The translations under genes were made by a program, and so were the position numbers. From Linnemannia elongata (Eukaryota; Mortierellomycota; Mortierellomycetes; Mortierellales; Mortierellaceae): 64,000 bases of DNA. The number at the start of each line of letters is the position of its first letter. Position 1 is the first letter of the stretch. The notes under the pieces were generated by a model. It saw only the letters and a program-made list of their open reading frames with translations, did not search any database and was not told the origin of the DNA. Shown here one piece after another: positions 38,811 to 50,228 of the stretch. The stretch lies in NCBI GenBank assembly GCA_036320915.1, contig JAXBDG010000007.1:1612001-1676000 (forward strand). The letters run 5' to 3'.

Positions 38811-39544
38811 GGCTTAAATATACAAAAAGAAGAGGAAAAACTGAAGAAGAGAACGGGGGGAAGGACAAGATAAGGGAGTAATGATAGGGTTGTAAAAGGG
38901 TGTAAAAGAGTGTAAAAGGGTGTAAAAAGAATAAGAAAAAAGGTGGGTAGAGGGGTGAAATATGCAATGGTATATAACAAAAAGGTAAAAAAGAAAAAGA
39001 GAGAGATGGGCAAGGGTATTTTGAGTCTGCCTTTTGTTTTCACTTGTGCCACGAGAAGAACGCGCAAGGGGGGAGGATGCAAGCGAAAGAGTGTAAGTGA
39101 GGGGTACGAGGAAGGGGTGAGGAGAAGGAAGGAAGGAAGGAAGGAAAGACGTGAGGTGCAGTCTATCTCCTGGTTATCGATTCGGAGAGAATAAAAGGTC
39201 CACGCTTGGTTGCTGTCGTCGTTGCTGTTGCCGTTGTTGTTGGCGATAAACGAGGGCTGGTTCGTTCGAGTGAGGGCGCAGCTGGATGGCGTGTGTGCGG
39301 AGAGAGTCTGCCCTTTGGGGACCCAGCTGGGTGGGTGGGGGTGTTGTTGCGCGGGAAAAAAGTTTGTTCGATGGCAACAAGTGGCTGCAGGCTGCTGTTG
39401 GTGATAAATGCGAGTTTCTTCTCAGGCAGGGTCGCAGATAAACTTCCAGGCAGAGAGTTGTGTGTGGCAAAGGCAACGACAGAGCGATATCAACTGAGAG
39501 GACAAGCAGCAGGAGCAGTGAGGCGGGCGGACAGAATTGGTGCT

Positions 39545-39632
39545 GGGAAGAAGGATAAGAGGGAAGAAGGATAAGAGGGAAGAAGGATAAGAGGGAAGAA
39601 GGATAAGAGGGAAGAAGGATAAGAGGGAAGAA
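39545..39632. repeat. 16-bp tandem repeat, about 5.5 copies
   Basis: The unit GGGAAGAAGGATAAGA is repeated in perfect register about five and a half times in non-coding DNA upstream of the myosin gene. Confidence 0.9.
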
Positions 39633-41157
39633 GTGTGTGCAATACTATGCGTAGGGCACACAAAAACAAAAAAGATTAAGAAGAGAAAGCTGACAAGGGG
39701 AGGGAAGGAGGGGAGGAAAGGAAAGAAGGAAGGGCGGGGGGTGGTGAGAAGGGGAAGAGGAGAAGAAGGTGAGGGTCGGTGGAGAAGGGGAGAGAAAAGA
39801 AGAGAAAAAAAGAAAGAAAAAGGAAAAAATAAAAATCAGGAGAGAGGGAGTCGAGGAGATAAAAAAAAAAAAAAAAAAAAAAAGTGGACGATGATGGAGA
39901 TGAAATAGGCCGTCAGGGGAGGGGGAGGGGGAGGGGGACGAGACGACAGTGGTGGTGGGGGGGGGCAGTGAAGAAAGGGGACTGAGTTGGACGTGTGTGT
40001 GCCCAAATGGGTTTGAATGGGAAAGAGATGTGGAAAAAAAAAAAAAAAAAAGAGAGCCTGCATAAGCATAACAATAGGCTGCAAAAAAGGAGGCAAGACA
40101 CACACGCATGCACATACGCAAATTCAGGCATATACAGACTTGTACAGGAATAATGCATGTTGAACTCGAGCCGAGGAATCATGGCAGGAAGAGAGAGAAG
40201 GGACCATCAAAAGCAGGACACTCAGAGATGGACAGTGGAGCATGCAACCATTACTATCCGGTATGTTATCTGTATCCATCTTCATCCTCATCATCACCAT
40301 CATCGTCATCAGTTCGTCGATATTCCTACAAACGATTGACCAAAGAAAGGACCCGAGTCCGGCTGACTATTAGAGAAGTCAAAGGGCAAAGGTCAAAAGG
40401 GCAAAGGTCAAATGAAAGACCATGAAGGGTGATATCAAGGTGTGTGGACAACACAGAATCAAGAATGCAATGGAACCCCCTTCTCCTTATTCGTCTTCTT
40501 GCTGCGAAGGGGGCATGCTGACGAAGATCGTACCCTTAGCCAAAACCACTTCCCTTTTCTCGCTCTCTCACTCTCTCTCGCTGCCTCTTGCCTCTGTCGG
40601 TATCGAACTATCGGAGAGCCACCATCCTCACGCCAACTCTCTCTTGGGCTCTCGCCTGCTGTGTCAGTGTAGGTGACGAGAGATATCCTTTGCCGTCGTA
40701 TCGATCGTTCGGGGTGGTGTTGACGTCAATGCGGGCTGGGTTCTTCTGATGCACGTACACGTAAACCAAAAATAAAACAGCGCGGAGGAAACACCACACA
40801 TCTCCAACTGTTCAAAGGGGGAGGAACTCATGAAGTACACCATATAGGCATAGTGTGGCATGGAGGGTGGGCGGTGTTGGGGCCATTCATTTTATGTGCC
40901 ATCGCCTGACTACATCTCACATCCCCCTTTACTTGCAATAATGAATGCCCCCGGTCCATTTCCCTCCTGCTGCTCAGCGGAATTGGTATAGAAAGAAGAA
41001 GTTGCTTTCTCTTACTGCCCCTCTTTTATGCTTTATTTAGTAGGCATGACCCTCACACCTTCTTTCTGTAGACTTTTGACACGCGTGGTTTTTTTTTGTC
41101 TCCTTTTGACGAACACTGCCTTCTCGCCCGATTTGCATATGTAGGAATTAGAATAAC

Positions 41158-41307
41158 ATGGGCAGTGTCCCTTTGATCCTTCTCGCCCTCATTATCAGCA
41201 TTGCCCTCACAATAACGCCTCGGGATATCCATCCTATTCCAAACTCACGCGTGGGGGATGCTCGCTATTCTATGATAACCTGCAACATGCGAACAACGTT
41301 CCCCTAG
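41158..41307 (+). CDS. weak candidate small secreted peptide
   Basis: An uninterrupted 49-codon frame starts MGSVPLILLALIISIALT, a hydrophobic stretch that would serve as a signal peptide, and ends ITCNMRTTFP with one cysteine. No homology is recognised, there is no clear TATA box, and a hydrophobic start can arise by chance in T-rich DNA. It is listed because it is too short for usual gene callers. Confidence 0.15.
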   Translation: MGSVPLILLALIISIALTITPRDIHPIPNSRVGDARYSMITCNMRTTFP

Positions 41308-41743
41308 ATAGAGATTTGCAGGGACTCTCTAACTTACTACAACAACGATCGCTCATGCGACCTTTTGCTTTTTTTTTTTTTTTTTTTTTAGTCGTCGATA
41401 GGTGGTTTATTTCGTTCCACTTTGTTCGTTTGGGTCGATCATTCGTTCGTTCGGGGCACTCGCTTCTGCGCTAGAACAAACTTTTAATGTCAGGCTGTGC
41501 GTGTATGTAATGTGTGGGCCTACATTCATAACAACGCACATACCAATAGTTGACCCGACCAGTCGTGACAAGTCGAGGTTCTTTCCATAGCGGGGAGTGC
41601 AAGTACACAAAAAGTAATGACGACGATTGGAGTCTATGCAAAAGTTCAAGAAAGATAATGCTCACGTGCTAGGTTTATTCAAAAAAAAAAAAACAAGAAA
41701 CGAAGTGGAGAGAAAGAAAGAAATGTAAATGGTGTCGGATAGC

Positions 41744-42937
41744 TTAGATGTCCTTCTTGTTCTCGGACTTGACGCCCTTGAGCTTTTTCTCCATAGCAGT
41801 GTTTTCATCAGCCATGCGCAAGTACTCCTGCTGCTGCTGGCTAGCCTGTTTCTTCAAGTTCTCAAGATCGCGGCGAGTCGACTCATGGCTGGCAACAATC
41901 TCGGTCAAGTCCTTGAGTTCCTTCTTCAAGTTGCTCTCTGACTCCAGAACACGCTGGTACTCCTTGCTTTGCTGAGCAGCCTATTACATTGCAACAAAAA
42001 AGAATGTATTAGAACTCAATGTCTTGATTGGTACTTTGCATGTGCCAAGCAATAGAAAGGAAACACTTGATAAGTAATTGATGGCGAATCTTACCTGCTT
42101 CTTGACAATTTCCATCTTCTCCTCACTCTTGAGCAAATCCAAGATCATAAAGAAGGTGCGGTTCAAGATCAACGACAAGAACAAGGTGAATCCGGTAAGG
42201 TACCTGATAGAGTGAAGGATGATCAAAGGTAATACCGTATGCTGTCAGTACAACTCACGCTCATGATGACACGTTATTGTAAACCTCTTTTGCACAGCAT
42301 TAAAAAAGAGATACGCACATGTTGCGTTGGGCATAGAAACGTCTGGCGGCAACGGTGGTCTCAGTGTGGGGGTGGTGGTGGGCGTTCTCATTGTTGACCT
42401 CCTCGACCTTGATGACACGGTTCAATGAGTCTAGGGTATTAAAAGAAAGGAGAGAAGGTTAGTTAGCGTACAAAAGCCAATTGCAATTATGATGACATTT
42501 TTCTATGGAGACAATTTTGGTGCTAATGCTTCAAAAACTCACCGATGAACAGGATAAACACAAAGCTGTTTTGCATGATAGGTAGAAGACAACGTAACGA
42601 ATACAATGGTCAGAACAATACTCAACAAGAAAAGCATCCGCCGAGGAACAAAACGTATCGAGGCGAAAAAAAAAAAAAAAAAAAACGCGAACGTGCACGC
42701 ATTGGTACAGCTTCCTGCCAAGCGCCAAGGGAACAAAAAGAACTTACATAAAGACAATCTTCATGACATATTGGATGTTGGCCATGAAGGGAGACTTGGA
42801 GAGGAAGTTAAGCATTCCTCTTCTCCACTTGAATGGCAAGGGAAGCTAAGGTAAGAACAAAATGAGGACACGACACGGTTGCGTTGCTTATTAGCATTGT
42901 CGTTGGCTATTTATCTCCTGTTTGTCCACTGTGTCAA

Positions 42938-42973
<36 letters not shown>

Positions 42974-43250
42974 TTAATGAACCCCGCCTTTGCTCCTTGT
43001 GTCCTTGTCAGGAAAAAGCGCCTTGTTCAGTTTTTCGTTGCCGTCGACTTACAATCAAGAAGATGAATGTGATCATCTAATATGAGTAGAGGAGCAATAA
43101 AACGGATGCATTAGTTCACACGACGAACATTACAAACATAGATTATAGTCCCTGAATGGTATCTCCGATGAGTCTATGCGTGTTGTTGCTGTAAATGTAG
43201 TGTACCTCTGTCATCAAGAGGGTGAAGACCATGGTGTAGGGGAGCGACAT
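41744..43250 (-). CDS. BAP31/Yet-type endoplasmic reticulum membrane protein
   Basis: Seven minus-strand exons, 43206-43250, 43053-43076, 42748-42845, 42543-42565, 42319-42430, 42095-42203 and 41744-41980, give 215 residues. Two exons are micro-exons (24 and 23 nt) that encode membrane-segment pieces. Three membrane segments are visible: near the N terminus (MSLPYTMVFTLLMTEMITFI), around YVMKIVFIFVFILFID, and LTGFTLFLSLILNRTFFMI. They are separated by the BAP31-like motifs PLPFKWRRGMLNFL and DSLNRV. A long C-terminal coiled coil follows and ends in KKDI, a canonical KKXX ER-retrieval signal. BAP31/Yet1/Yet3 proteins act in ER export and quality control of membrane proteins. The start matches the family length (about 200-245). 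Confidence 0.92.
42941..42972. repeat. T32 homopolymer in BAP31-type gene intron 2
   Basis: Run of 32 T on the plus strand within the intron 42846-43052. Confidence 0.85.
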
Positions 43251-43669
43251 TCTCGGCTATGTTTCTGTCGTCGAAGAGGGGATGGAGATAGTTATAGGTG
43301 GGATTGGTTGTGAAGTGAGAAGAAAAGAGGAAAAGGGAAGGAGGAAAACCCTTTTAAGTGAGGAAAAAAGACACGACCAGAAAAAAAAAAAGCTCGTGCT
43401 TCTTGGCAAATGGCGAGAATGTGACGTGGCATAGCAGACAGAATTTGTTTCCCCTTCAGAACATTAACGGACTTTTGGGCCAAGCATTATTGAGAGCCAT
43501 AGGATTACTTTAGGATATCAGCAAAAGCGAACGAACGAAAAATAACAACCACAACCATAACAACGGCAACAACAAACGCACGCGTCGCCTGACTTGGCAA
43601 TTGGCTTGGCTTTTCTACGACAGCTTTCCTTATTGCTCTAATGCTGCCTATTTATTACCATGCAACTCC
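43251..43669. other. gap between DUF1764 and BAP31-type genes
   Basis: 419 bp with the BAP31-type promoter and the DUF1764 3' end. On the minus strand, 43300-43400 is pyrimidine-rich. Nothing else seen. Confidence 0.5.
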
Positions 43670-44583
43670 TTAGTAGCAGCACTCACAGTCAAAGGGGCAC
43701 TTCTCGGTATCACCTCCCTTGCCGATGTTCAGATCGTGGATATCAAAGAGACGAAGTCCATCGTCTGTCCGGCGCTTGCCCTTCTTCTCCAGCTCGTCAT
43801 CACTGTCCGGGCCATCCTCCCTGACACGCTTGAACTTTTGGATCTTCGCCGCCGCCGCCGCTGCTGCGGCCGCCGCTGGACGCTCATTAAACACCACAGC
43901 CTCAACCTTGGGTCCACTCTTGGCTTTTGTTGTCGTCTTCGTCGTTGTTGCCGTTGCCGCTGCCTTGCTGCTTCCTTCGCTCTGAGGCTTTCCTGTGGAC
44001 TTGCTCTTCTTCTTGGCCAGCAATTTGGCGATCGCGGCTTCTTCCGACTCGTTCTGTTCCTCCTCGTCAAACATCAATTCTGCGTCCACCTCTTCCCCGT
44101 CCTCCTCGTCCTCATCAGAGGGGCCGTCATCAAGAGACTCACCCAAAGGAATGAAATCTTCCTCCTCTTCACTGTCGCTCTTCTCTGCCTCAGCCCTCTT
44201 CTTCTTCTTGTCGCCCTTGGAATTTGTGGCGGTTGTATCCTTGGCCTTGTCAGCCTTTTCTTTTATCGACCCCTTGGATCCTGTGATCTTCCCCGATGAT
44301 GCTGCAGCGTTTGATGACTTTGATGACGATGCTGTGATGGTTCCTGTGCTGAAGATATCGTCGATCTCCGACGCCTTGGTAGCTAAAAAAACATGCCCAG
44401 AATTGGCGGCATTGTTAGCTACAATCTGTCATCGAATGTTGCTGGATATGGTAATTACAGGGTTTTTTTTTTTGTGCGAGCATTTGGTTCCTAACCTGTC
44501 TTCTTGGATGTATCCTTTGCGGAAGTGGTGGGCTTGAGGGTGGTCTTTTGGATGACCTTCTTCATTGTCTTTTTGGGTGGCAT
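43670..44583 (-). CDS. DUF1764 family protein
   Basis: Two minus-strand exons, 44496-44583 and 43670-44382, give 266 residues. Two family hallmarks are present. SEIDDIF lies near residue 33, just after the intron. The C terminus is RRTDDGLRLFDIHDLNIGKG followed by GGDTEKCPFDCECCY, matching the conserved GGDT-CPFDC-CC ending of DUF1764. Between them the protein is lysine-rich, acidic and alanine-rich low complexity, longer than most family members (often 100-200 residues). Basic N-terminal clusters could drive nuclear or nucleolar location (inference). The cysteine cluster may bind metal. Function of the family is not established. It is divergent from the LETM1-domain gene with 269 bp between start codons. 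Confidence 0.88.
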
Positions 44584-44852
44584 GGTGATGTGTTGATGTG
44601 TGATGGTGTGTGTTGGTGCGGAGGTGATCACAGGCTGTTTGAAAGTAAAGCAAAGCTTTTTTTTTTTTTCCTTTTCTGATACAACAGATCGCACACAACA
44701 AAACAGCAACAGCAGTCACCATAGCGGCACTCACTCATTAGTGGTCGGATTGTCCAGGCACGCTGAGCATTTAAAATTTAATGGGTATCGGACCCTTTCA
44801 CTCTTTCTCATCTCTCCTTCTCTCCTCCTGCTCTTTCGCACCACCCGCCGAC

Positions 44853-46673
44853 ATGTCAGGAACACTCATCAGAGCCGCGCACAGAATTGGACACCAGGTC
44901 AACACCAGGAACCTGTACGTTACTTGAGAAGGAAGCACGCTTACTCACTCTACTCTTAGCAAGGACGATATAGTGTCAATTGAGAAGCACCTCTGGAGAG
45001 GCGTATAACTAACCGTACCTGGATTCGATGCTATGTACCTAGGTCACTGGTGGCCCCCTCCAGCTCCCATATTGGTCTCTTGCTCAGACAGCCTCAGTCC
45101 TCCACCCGGTAAGGCTTTATTTCCAGGTCGAATGAACAATGCCGCGTCAATGGCAACCCTGCCTGATCACACCCAACTTACCTCAATCTATGCTTGTGGA
45201 TCAATCATAAAAGCTACACTCCTCTCCTCTCTCAGTTTTCTCAGTCATCATTCTACTCTACCGCAACGCCAGGATCGTCTAAGGACAAGAGTGAGCCTAT
45301 CCACCCTACACCAGCACCCATCGAGGATCTCGCCAAGGTACTCAAGGCTGGATCTGCGGGATCGATCGCCCCTGAGAGCAGTCTCTACACCGCCCCTACA
45401 CCTGAACCGCCAGCACCCACCGGAGTTGTCGGCAAGGCAAAGGATTTCTTCCGCAAGGGCAAGGAGATTGTCATTCAGTGCAAGGATGGCGTGAAGCTGC
45501 TCTGGGTCAACAAGCGGATCGTCAAGGAATTGAAGAAAGCTCAGAAGGAGGAAGGACGTGTCCTTACCCGTCGTGAGTTCCAGCTCGTACGTCTCTTATT
45601 CTGGATTGATCGTTTATGCATTGCCAGTGACATACCTATAGCATTCAATGCACTTACCTTCTTTTTTGATGCATTTCACTGATGAACTTGTGTGATAATA
45701 GGTGAACAAGACAGAGATCGATCTCAAGCGTCTGGTTCCCTTTGGACTTGTCTTCTTGCTTGCAACTGAGTACATCCCATTGATCATTATCTTTGCCCCT
45801 CAAATGATCCCCTCCACCTGTGTCACCCCCACTCAATTGGTAAGACCGACAACTCTCTTGGATCTTAATCGCTGATACTAAGTGCAATGCTTTCTTCAAC
45901 GCCTGCTAACATGCAGTACCCTTTCTTCATCATGTAAAATAGGAGAACCGCCGTAAGAAGATTCATGAGAAGCGTTGTGCTATGACTGAGAAGCTAATCC
46001 GTTTGAATCGCCGCGAGGTAAGAGACTGAACTGGATCATTCAGGAAGATACGCCGGTCGCATTGCTAAATCCAACCAAAGAGAACTCGATCTAACTCTAT
46101 GGCATTTTGTTTTTATCCAAATAGATCACCAAGGAAACGCTCGCCAACTACAACTCATTCATCACAACCTCCAAGAAATACGGCGAGGGATTCGATTACA
46201 ACATTATCGACCGAGAGCACCTTGCATCATTCTGCAAGTAAGTTATCTGGACCCATTAGTGTCTTTGCGAATATGTATAAGATCTTCCAGATCAGGCTAC
46301 AAGGCGCACAGTTCAAACAACTTAACACTGGCTGATGTTTTCTTTTACTACTAGGTTCATGGGATTGAGTGGATTCGGACCCAAGTTCATGTTGAAGAAG
46401 CGTTTGAACAAGCACATGACCTATATCAAACAAGACGACGAGTTGCTCCAGAAGGATGGCATTGACTCGTTGACGTTCGCAGAGCTGCAGTTGGCAAACG
46501 AGGAGCGTGGTATGCGGTCGTTGGAGGTTAGCAAGGAGCACTTGGAAAAGTCGCTTGCCTACTGGTTGAAGCTGAGCCTGAGCAAGGACACTGAGGTTCC
46601 TCCAGCACTGATGGTCTTTAGCCGGATGTTCCTGCTGCACTCGACCTTCAAGTCGGATCCCATCAAGAAATAA
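44853..46673 (+). CDS. LETM1-domain mitochondrial inner-membrane protein
   Basis: Six exons, 44853-44914, 45214-45586, 45702-45839, 45943-46017, 46125-46237 and 46355-46673, give 359 residues. The N terminus MSGTLIRAAHRIGHQ is basic and Arg-containing, as in a mitochondrial presequence. One membrane segment follows at VPFGLVFLLATEYIPLIIIF, with the family motif PQMIPST just after. The LETM/ribosome-binding domain runs through exons 4-6 (HLASFCKFMGLSGFG, DSLTFAELQLANEERG). LETM1/Mdm38/Ylh47 proteins act in mitochondrial K+/H+ homeostasis and ribosome association. At 359 residues it lacks the long C-terminal coiled coil of Mdm38, closer to Ylh47/LETMD1-like size. The exon 1-2 junction is the least certain: acceptor AAAAG at 45213 keeps the frame but has a poor pyrimidine tract. 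Confidence 0.85.
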
Positions 46674-47117
46674 ATCACTCAGAAATGTCAGGATGTACCA
46701 TAATGAATACAAAAGTACGATAGAAAGAAGATGAAAAAGAAAATAGAACTGAAATGCAATAGTAAACTAGTGTGCCACCCATGGCGTGCTGCGTTCCGTG
46801 CGGAGCTTTCCTTTGTCATCATCTTGGCCCTGTAACTTCCTTTAGGGGGGTCTGGACTCTCATTTGTCCATTTGTTCCTTCTTCCCCTTGAACTTCCCCA
46901 CGCCACGAAAATCAAAAGTGGCTCACTTTGGCCGTTGTTCGAGTCAGAGGTCGGCTCCACCGAGTCAGACATTTTTTCGTCGTCCCTTCTTTAACCTTCT
47001 TCTTTTCTTCTCCCTCTCATTCTCTTTCTGTCTTTTCTTTCCTTAATTCATTCCGCATCGCAGTTCTTTTCCTCGACTCAACAAGTACAACAACAACCGA
47101 CCGACTCATCAGCACCA

Positions 47118-47162
<45 letters not shown>

Positions 47163-47167
47163 ACACA
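46674..47167. other. intergenic, SNO promoter and leader
   Basis: 494 bp. Pyrimidine-rich from about 46980 to 47070, then the CA/TA microsatellite directly before the next start codon. Confidence 0.6.
47119..47160 (+). repeat. CA-TA compound microsatellite at the SNO start
   Basis: A CA run passes into about fifteen TA units and ends 7 bp before the ATG at 47168. It lies in the expected 5' UTR or core promoter. Confidence 0.85.
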
Positions 47168-47987
47168 ATGACCCAGGAACAGCAAGAACAAAAGCAGATC
47201 AGAGTCGGTGTCTTGGGTAAGGAAGGACAAACAACTCTCAAGAGATCTCTTTCCTGATCAGGACAGAAAAAAGTGTTGACTCCTTATTTTCTCTCACTAA
47301 AAGACTGCATTGACTCACACACAACACTCTCTCCTACCAAATGCCATACAATGATAAATAGCCCTGCAGGGAGCATTTGCAGAGCATATCATTCTCCTCA
47401 ACACACTCCCCCAGGTCTCCGAAGCCGTCGCAGTCCGCAATGCCGAGGAGATCTCCAAGGTCGATGCACTTGTTATTCCAGGAGGAGAGTCAACCACCAT
47501 GGCTCTGATTGCCGAAAGATCCGGCTTCTGGCCCGCCCTCCAGGAGTTTGTCCGGACACACCCCACCTGGGGAACCTGCGCCGGTCTGATCCTCCTCTCT
47601 GAATACATTACCTCAGGCGGTACCCTCAAGGGCGACCAGAAGCTGTTGGGTGGTCTGGGTATCAGCATCAAGCGCAACGCATTCGGTACACAGAAGGAGA
47701 GTTTTGAGGCAGGACTCCATGTGGAGGGTCTTGAAGATGCCAAGAGGCTGTTCCCCGGTGTGTTTATCCGTGCGCCCGTTATTGATGAGATCTTGAAGCC
47801 AGAGGAGGTTGAGGTTGTTGCCAAGCTGGAGCAGGATTATGGAAAGACACCCAAGGGTACGATTGTTGCGGTCAAGCAGGGACATTTGCTGGGATCTGCC
47901 TTCCACCCTGAGCTGACTCATGATAACCGGATGCACTTGTTCTTTGTCAAGATGGCCCAGGACTGGATTGCCAAGCATCACAAGTAG
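47168..47987 (+). CDS. SNO1: pyridoxal 5'-phosphate synthase glutaminase subunit (SNO/PdxT)
   Basis: Two exons, 47168-47216 and 47362-47987, give 224 residues. The enzyme releases ammonia from glutamine for the SNZ/PdxS synthase in vitamin B6 biosynthesis. Exon 2 opens with LQGAFAEHI. VIPGGESTTM (about 54-63) is the PdxT substrate loop. GTCAGL carries the nucleophile Cys89. The charge relay is His198 and Glu200 in AFHPELT. These give a complete class-I glutamine amidotransferase triad. Length matches yeast Sno1 (224). No SNZ gene is in the window, unlike yeast, where SNO and SNZ are divergent neighbours. The first 10 residues are Gln/Glu-rich. Confidence 0.95.
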
Positions 47988-48262
47988 GGACCTGAGTAGA
48001 CATACCCATTCCTTCGATAGACTCAAATTTAATACACCCAACATAGAATAGATCCAAAATCGAAAACGTGACTATGAATTGCTTTGCAGCCCTCTCTCTC
48101 TCTCTTTCCTCCTGTCCGTCCGCCGTTCGCCCGCTTCCTTTTGTCCCCACACACCTTCCCTTCCCCTTCAAACCTCTTCTCAGCTCTCTTCAAACCCTCC
48201 TTCCCCTCCTCACCCAAGAACGAACGCACGCTCACTTAGACCAGCAGGCTCCCACTCAAACA
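47988..48262. other. short intergenic region, kinase leader
   Basis: 275 bp. From about 48090 it is a pyrimidine-rich leader leading to the kinase ATG. Confidence 0.5.
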
Positions 48263-50228
48263 ATGAACATCAACCCACAGGCACTCCTGGCAACCATCAC
48301 CGACGCCATCGGACAACTCACAGGATGCTGCATGCCAAACCCAACACTCTACATCAACCGCCGCTCATTCAAGGTCATCAAACTCCTCGGTGAAGGGTAA
48401 GAAGACATCAAAACTGTCTTCGCAAAAACACTTCTCTTCACGAGTCCTTTCCTTTTCATACTCAATAAGAGCGCTCTCCTTCAAGAGTTAGCGACAAAAG
48501 TTCATTCTTCGCTAGAAGATTTCACTGTCGTTTTACCTTATCCTTCTTTCCCGCACACCGTCTCTCTGTCTCACAACTCTCACGGTCCCTTTCTCACTTG
48601 TTTAAACAAGAAGAATGGGGGGGAAGCAGGCCAGAATGATATATTTTTACATACCGTTAGCAATCGTCACTCTAACCTAATCTCTTAATCTGCCCTGCTC
48701 CTCTATCAATTGAACAATGCAATAGTGGATTCAGTTTTGTTTACTTGGTTCAGGATGTGGCGACAGGAAGACTCTATGCGTTAAAGAAGATCCGGTGTCC
48801 CTTTGGCAGTGAGGGAGTGCAGGACGCTATGAAAGAGGCAGAGATGTACAGGACCTTTCAGCACGAGAACGTGATCAAAGTCATGGTACGTCCATTTTTA
48901 TTAGTCTTGCAAACCCTCCCTTATCCTCTCAGCTTCATCTTGACAAACGATGCAACGACAACAAAACAGACATAGCTGCCATAAGCCTGTGGTAGAGGCA
49001 GTATCACGATCGGCAATTATCGCAAGGAGCATGTTCTCCTTTTTTTCAATGTTGATGTTGTTTGTTGTCGTTGCTTTTTTTAACCCCCTTCACTAATGCC
49101 CTGCTAATAATGCATGCCTCGACTTCTTTTTGGCTAACGCATTGCGCCCATTTTTTTTTTCAACAATAGGATACATGTGTAGTATCAGACAAGGATGGAA
49201 GCAAGATTGTATACATCTTCCTGCCCTACTACAAACGTGGCAACCTCTTGGACGCCATCTCAGCAAACCTGCTCCATCACACCCATTTCTCAGAGCCGGA
49301 TATGTTGCGATTCTTCCGGGGCATTTGCTATGGAGTGAGAGCTCTCCACTGCCACCGTCTTCCCAATGTTCCCATCAGCTCACGGGAGGATGATGACGCC
49401 TCGAACAGTGGCATTGAGGCATGGGATTCTCGCGACAGTCGGACTAGTATGAGGCGGCAAGGATCGTCGCTGTCGTTTGCGGGATCAGAGTCCGGGACTG
49501 GATTGACGGATATGAGCAGATCCGCATCTGGTACCAATGGTGTTGCAGGTGGCGCTGCTACGTTTGGCAATGGACTCGGACCGGCTCAAGACAATGACGC
49601 GGTGATTGTGCCCTTTGCACACAGGGATATCAAGCCGGGCAATGTGCTGATTGCAGATGACGGACAGACGCCGGTACTGATGGACTTTGGATCAATGGCC
49701 AGGGCTCGAGTCAAGATCCAGACGAGACAGCAGGCATTGTTTGAGCAGGACCTGGCAGCGGAGAAGTGCTCTATGCCCTACAGAGCGCCTGAGCTTTTTG
49801 ATGTTAAGACCGGGGCTACCCTCGACGAGAAAGTTGACATCTGGGTACGTCTTCTCTTCTTTATGATGTTTTGCGCTTTGTCTATTGTCTTTACGTTGTT
49901 CTACTTGGGAGAGCAACGGGGGCTATAACAATTGTACTAACATACTTTATACAATGCGCCTGATGATTAATAGTCACTGGGATGCACGTTGTATGCGATG
50001 GCGTATGGGACGTCTCCGTTCGAGACGAACCAGATTAACCAGGGAGGATCGATTGCGCTTGCAGTTTTGAATGGCACAGTGCGATTCCCTACGGTTGACC
50101 AGGCAGACCGGTATTCGTCCGAGTTGCGCGACTTGATCAAGGCGATGCTGGTGGTTGACCCAGCGATGCGACTGGATATTCACGAGGTTATTGAGCGCGT
50201 CGATCTCCTCTTGACCCGACCTCTTTGA
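48263..50228 (+). CDS. ENV7: STK16/Env7-type serine/threonine kinase
   Basis: Four exons, 48263-48396, 48726-48885, 49170-49844 and 49974-50228, give 407 residues. Env7 (yeast) and STK16 (human) are palmitoylated kinases at the vacuole or Golgi. An N-terminal GCC (Cys22-23) is a likely acylation site. Kinase features are LLGEGGFSFVYLV (glycine loop from about 43), ALKK (Lys65), HRDIKPGN (Asp251), MDFGSMARA (Asp270) and the STK16-like AAEKCSMPYRAPELF. About 80 extra Ser/Gly-rich residues (about 165-247) are inserted just before the HRD loop. The family is otherwise compact (about 305-365). The intron after exon 1 interrupts the glycine loop. The gene precedes the PDK-family kinase on the same strand, with no functional link evident. 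Confidence 0.9.

Larger units (their letters stand above)
38811..41743. other. 2.9 kb intergenic region rich in simple repeats
   Basis: 38811-40060 is purine-rich on plus, i.e. a long pyrimidine-rich upstream region for the leftward myosin gene. It has an 11-bp GGGTGTAAAAG array (about 38890-38930), a 16-bp array (39545-39632) and A-runs. 40150-41740 holds no recognised gene. A 49-codon ORF with a hydrophobic start at 41158-41307 is listed separately as a weak candidate. Confidence 0.5.

Noticed and set aside
40378..40415. Direct repeats of AAAGGTCA resembling nuclear-receptor half sites
   Set aside because: Fungi lack these receptors; it is a short imperfect tandem repeat in spacer DNA.
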